NCBI GenBank assembly: GCA_017537405.1 | Contig: JAFYKU010000085.1 | Location: 1 to 12,464 of the forward strand | Direction of reading: 5' to 3' | DNA: 12,464 nt | Origin: Clostridia bacterium | GTDB taxonomy: Bacteria; Bacillota; Clostridia; Christensenellales; UBA1242 | Part shown: piece after piece, positions 10,763-12,464 of the stretch | How the letters are laid out: each line of letters begins with the position of its first letter | How positions within the stretch are numbered: the first letter of the stretch is position 1 | Notes under the pieces: generated by a model | Databases searched by the model: none | What the model saw: only the letters and a program-made list of their open reading frames with translations | What the model was told of the DNA's origin: nothing | Translations under genes and position numbers: made by a program

Positions 10763-12464
10763 ATGGGGTTAGAATTATATAAACACAATAAGAAAGCCTA
10801 TGAAAAAGTCGAGGCAATGTTTGAACACGAAAATCATGTTGCCATTGTTCATGCTACTGGTACCGGTAAATCTTTTATCTCGATGAAATGGTTGTTTGAT
10901 AATAAGGACAAAAAATGTCTTTTCCTTGCGCCGACTTATGAAATTCTTGACCAATTTGAAGAGCATGTTAAGTCGCAAGGTTTAAGCTTGAAAAAAGATT
11001 TTCCGAATTTGCAATTTGCTATTTATTCGAATCTGATGCGTAAGTCAGATAAGGATTTAAAAAAATTACAGGTCGATAATATCGTATTGGATGAGTTTCA
11101 CCGTTGTGGTGCACCAGAATGGGGTAAAAGCATTAATAAAGTAATCGGCTATAATGCTGATGCCAAAGTGTTGGGGATTAGTGCGACCCCAATTAGATAC
11201 TTGGATAACAACAAAAATATGGCGGAAGAATTATTTCACGGTAATATTGCTTCCGAAATTACATTGGTCGATGCAATGACAGATGGTATTTTACCGATGC
11301 CGACCTATATTTCTGCTGCTTATTCCTTTGATAAAGATATTGAACGCATTCAAGATAAAATTAACCGTATAGAAGATGTTGAAGAAAAAAAATTGTATGA
11401 AGAACAATTAAAAGACGCTAAGCGAATGTTGGAAAAATCTGAAGGATTGTCCACAGTATTCGAAAAATACATACCAAATAAAGAAGGTAAATATGTTGTC
11501 TTCTGTCGTGACCAAAAGCACATGCAACAAATGATGCAGGAAGCAAAGGATTGGTTAAAAAATGTTAACAGCGATGTTGATATGTATACAGTTTATTCAG
11601 GACAGGGGCGTAAAGCAAATAAACGCAATTTAGCCGATTTTAATAAATCCAAAAACCATCATATTAAATTATTGTTCTCAATTGAAATGTTAAATGAAGG
11701 GGTGCATGTCCCTGATATTGATGGTGTAATTATGTTAAGACCGACAGAATCTAAAATTATTTATTTACAACAATTAGGTCGTGCCTTGTCCGTTGGACAT
11801 AATCAACACCCAGTGGTTTTTGACATTGTCAATAATATTCATGGTACTGACAGTATCCGTGAAGTATACCAAGAAGTAAAAAGCAGAGTATTAAAAAATG
11901 GTGGCCGTGATGCTGAAGGTCGTGAAATTAATTTAGATGAATTTAAGATTATTGACTATTTGCAACAACCAAACGAATTAATTGATTCGTTGAATAGTTT
12001 ATTGGACGATGCAAGTTCTCCGGAAGCAAAATGTGAAAAAATTGTGCAAGCGGTAATTAATTTTATAAACGACAATAAGCGAATGCCATCTGGTAGGAGT
12101 AATGACAAAGATGAAGCAAATTTGTATGAAAGATTTAAACACAATAAAACAAAATTCGCCGAAGAACAAAAACAAAGATTAATTGATGCAGGGGTAAGTG
12201 TATTTCTATCACAAGAAGAAGAAATTGAACAAATTGTGTCGGATGTGATAGATTGGCTTAAAGTACATGATGGGAAGATGCCATCCGGTAAAAGTAAAGA
12301 TAAAGATGAAGCAAAGTTATATAAAAGATTTAACTACCATAAAACAAAACTCACCGAAGAACAAAAGCAAAGATTAATTGATGCAGGGGTTCTGGCAAAT
12401 GTATTTCAATCACAAGAAGAAGGCATTGAACAAATTGTGTCGGATGTGATAGATTGGGTAAAAG
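10763..12464 (+). CDS. Superfamily II DNA/RNA helicase with tandem C-terminal helicase-associated-like repeats (3'-truncated by window)
   Basis: ATP-dependent nucleic-acid helicase or translocase; 567 codons are visible without a stop and it runs off the window. Motif I is ATGTGKS (31-37), motif II DEFH (110-113), motif III SATP (140-143) and motif VI QQLGRA (336-341), so both RecA-like lobes are complete. Unlike restriction subunits it starts almost directly with the helicase core. A charged, probably coiled segment lies near residues 195-235. From about residue 424, repeats of 64-67 residues occur, each with the pattern hydrophobic-INDNK/VHDGK-MPSG-KDEA-LYxRF-KTK-EEQKQRLIDAGV, which resembles the helicase-associated (HA) domain known from bacterial and phage SF2 helicases, often thought to bind DNA. 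Its cellular role is unknown; phage defence, plasmid or repair functions are all possible. The ATG at 10763 has no ribosome site and lies eight bases after a -10 box. Confidence 0.85.
   Translation, partial: MGLELYKHNKKAYEKVEAMFEHENHVAIVHATGTGKSFISMKWLFDNKDKKCLFLAPTYEILDQFEEHVKSQGLSLKKDFPNLQFAIYSNLMRKSDKDLKKLQVDNIVLDEFHRCGAPEWGKSINKVIGYNADAKVLGISATPIRYLDNNKNMAEELFHGNIASEITLVDAMTDGILPMPTYISAAYSFDKDIERIQDKINRIEDVEEKKLYEEQLKDAKRMLEKSEGLSTVFEKYIPNKEGKYVVFCRDQKHMQQMMQEAKDWLKNVNSDVDMYTVYSGQGRKANKRNLADFNKSKNHHIKLLFSIEMLNEGVHVPDIDGVIMLRPTESKIIYLQQLGRALSVGHNQHPVVFDIVNNIHGTDSIREVYQEVKSRVLKNGGRDAEGREINLDEFKIIDYLQQPNELIDSLNSLLDDASSPEAKCEKIVQAVINFINDNKRMPSGRSNDKDEANLYERFKHNKTKFAEEQKQRLIDAGVSVFLSQEEEIEQIVSDVIDWLKVHDGKMPSGKSKDKDEAKLYKRFNYHKTKLTEEQKQRLIDAGVLANVFQSQEEGIEQIVSDVIDWVK
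12032..12464 (+). repeat. Tandem repeats inside the helicase gene
   Basis: Units begin near 12032, 12224 and 12425 (periods 192 and 201 bp, that is 64 and 67 codons). The DNA is nearly identical in blocks: 33 bases starting at 12224 recur exactly at 12425, and the block coding for EEQKQRLIDAG is repeated with almost no silent changes. The third unit is cut by the window end, so the total number is unknown. Confidence 0.85.

Overview
The window comes from a low-GC bacterium, most likely an uncultured Clostridia-like Bacillota. The evidence is AT-rich DNA, strong AGGAGG-type ribosome binding sites, TTGACA/TATAAT promoters, and a rpsL-rpsG-fusA operon of ordinary Gram-positive-like layout. All twelve visible stop codons are TAA or TAG and no gene has an internal TGA, so the standard code fits. 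No tRNA, rRNA or CRISPR array was seen.

Region 1 (1-2919): a minus-strand operon for an ABC exporter of the BcrA/LanF bacteriocin-immunity type. It holds one complete ATPase, one ABC-2-type permease and a second ATPase cut by the window edge. The two ATPases are clear paralogues. A divergent TetR-family regulator (2377-2919) faces the operon across a 148-bp intergenic region carrying a 15-bp inverted repeat, the probable operator. The set looks like a regulated antimicrobial-peptide defence module and may be cargo of the element in region 2.

Region 2 (about 2938-6793): the core of a small integrative element. In order it has a cluster of GC-rich inverted repeats, a sigma-factor-like regulator, a 42-residue ORF overlapping an HUH rolling-circle Rep gene, a 150-bp structured leader, and a large serine recombinase gene at the right end. 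The recombinase gene is split by an extra C in a C6 run. Each of its three transcription units has a terminator-like or mutually exclusive hairpin just before the ribosome binding site, which suggests leader attenuation. The left end and both att sites could not be placed.

Region 3 (6849-7424): host-like DNA with two small divergent genes, a HicB-like antitoxin without a visible HicA and a 78-residue unknown. Their back-to-back promoters share one overlapping -35 heptamer (TTGTCAA), and both predicted transcripts start at or next to the ATG, so both look leaderless.

Region 4 (7464-10617): the rpsL-rpsG-fusA operon, with a strong promoter, a hairpin between rpsG and fusA, and a terminator after fusA. 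No tuf follows.

Region 5 (10726-12464): a superfamily II helicase, again with a nearly leaderless promoter. It continues beyond the window into tandem C-terminal repeats resembling helicase-associated (HA) domains, with near-identical DNA between the last two copies.
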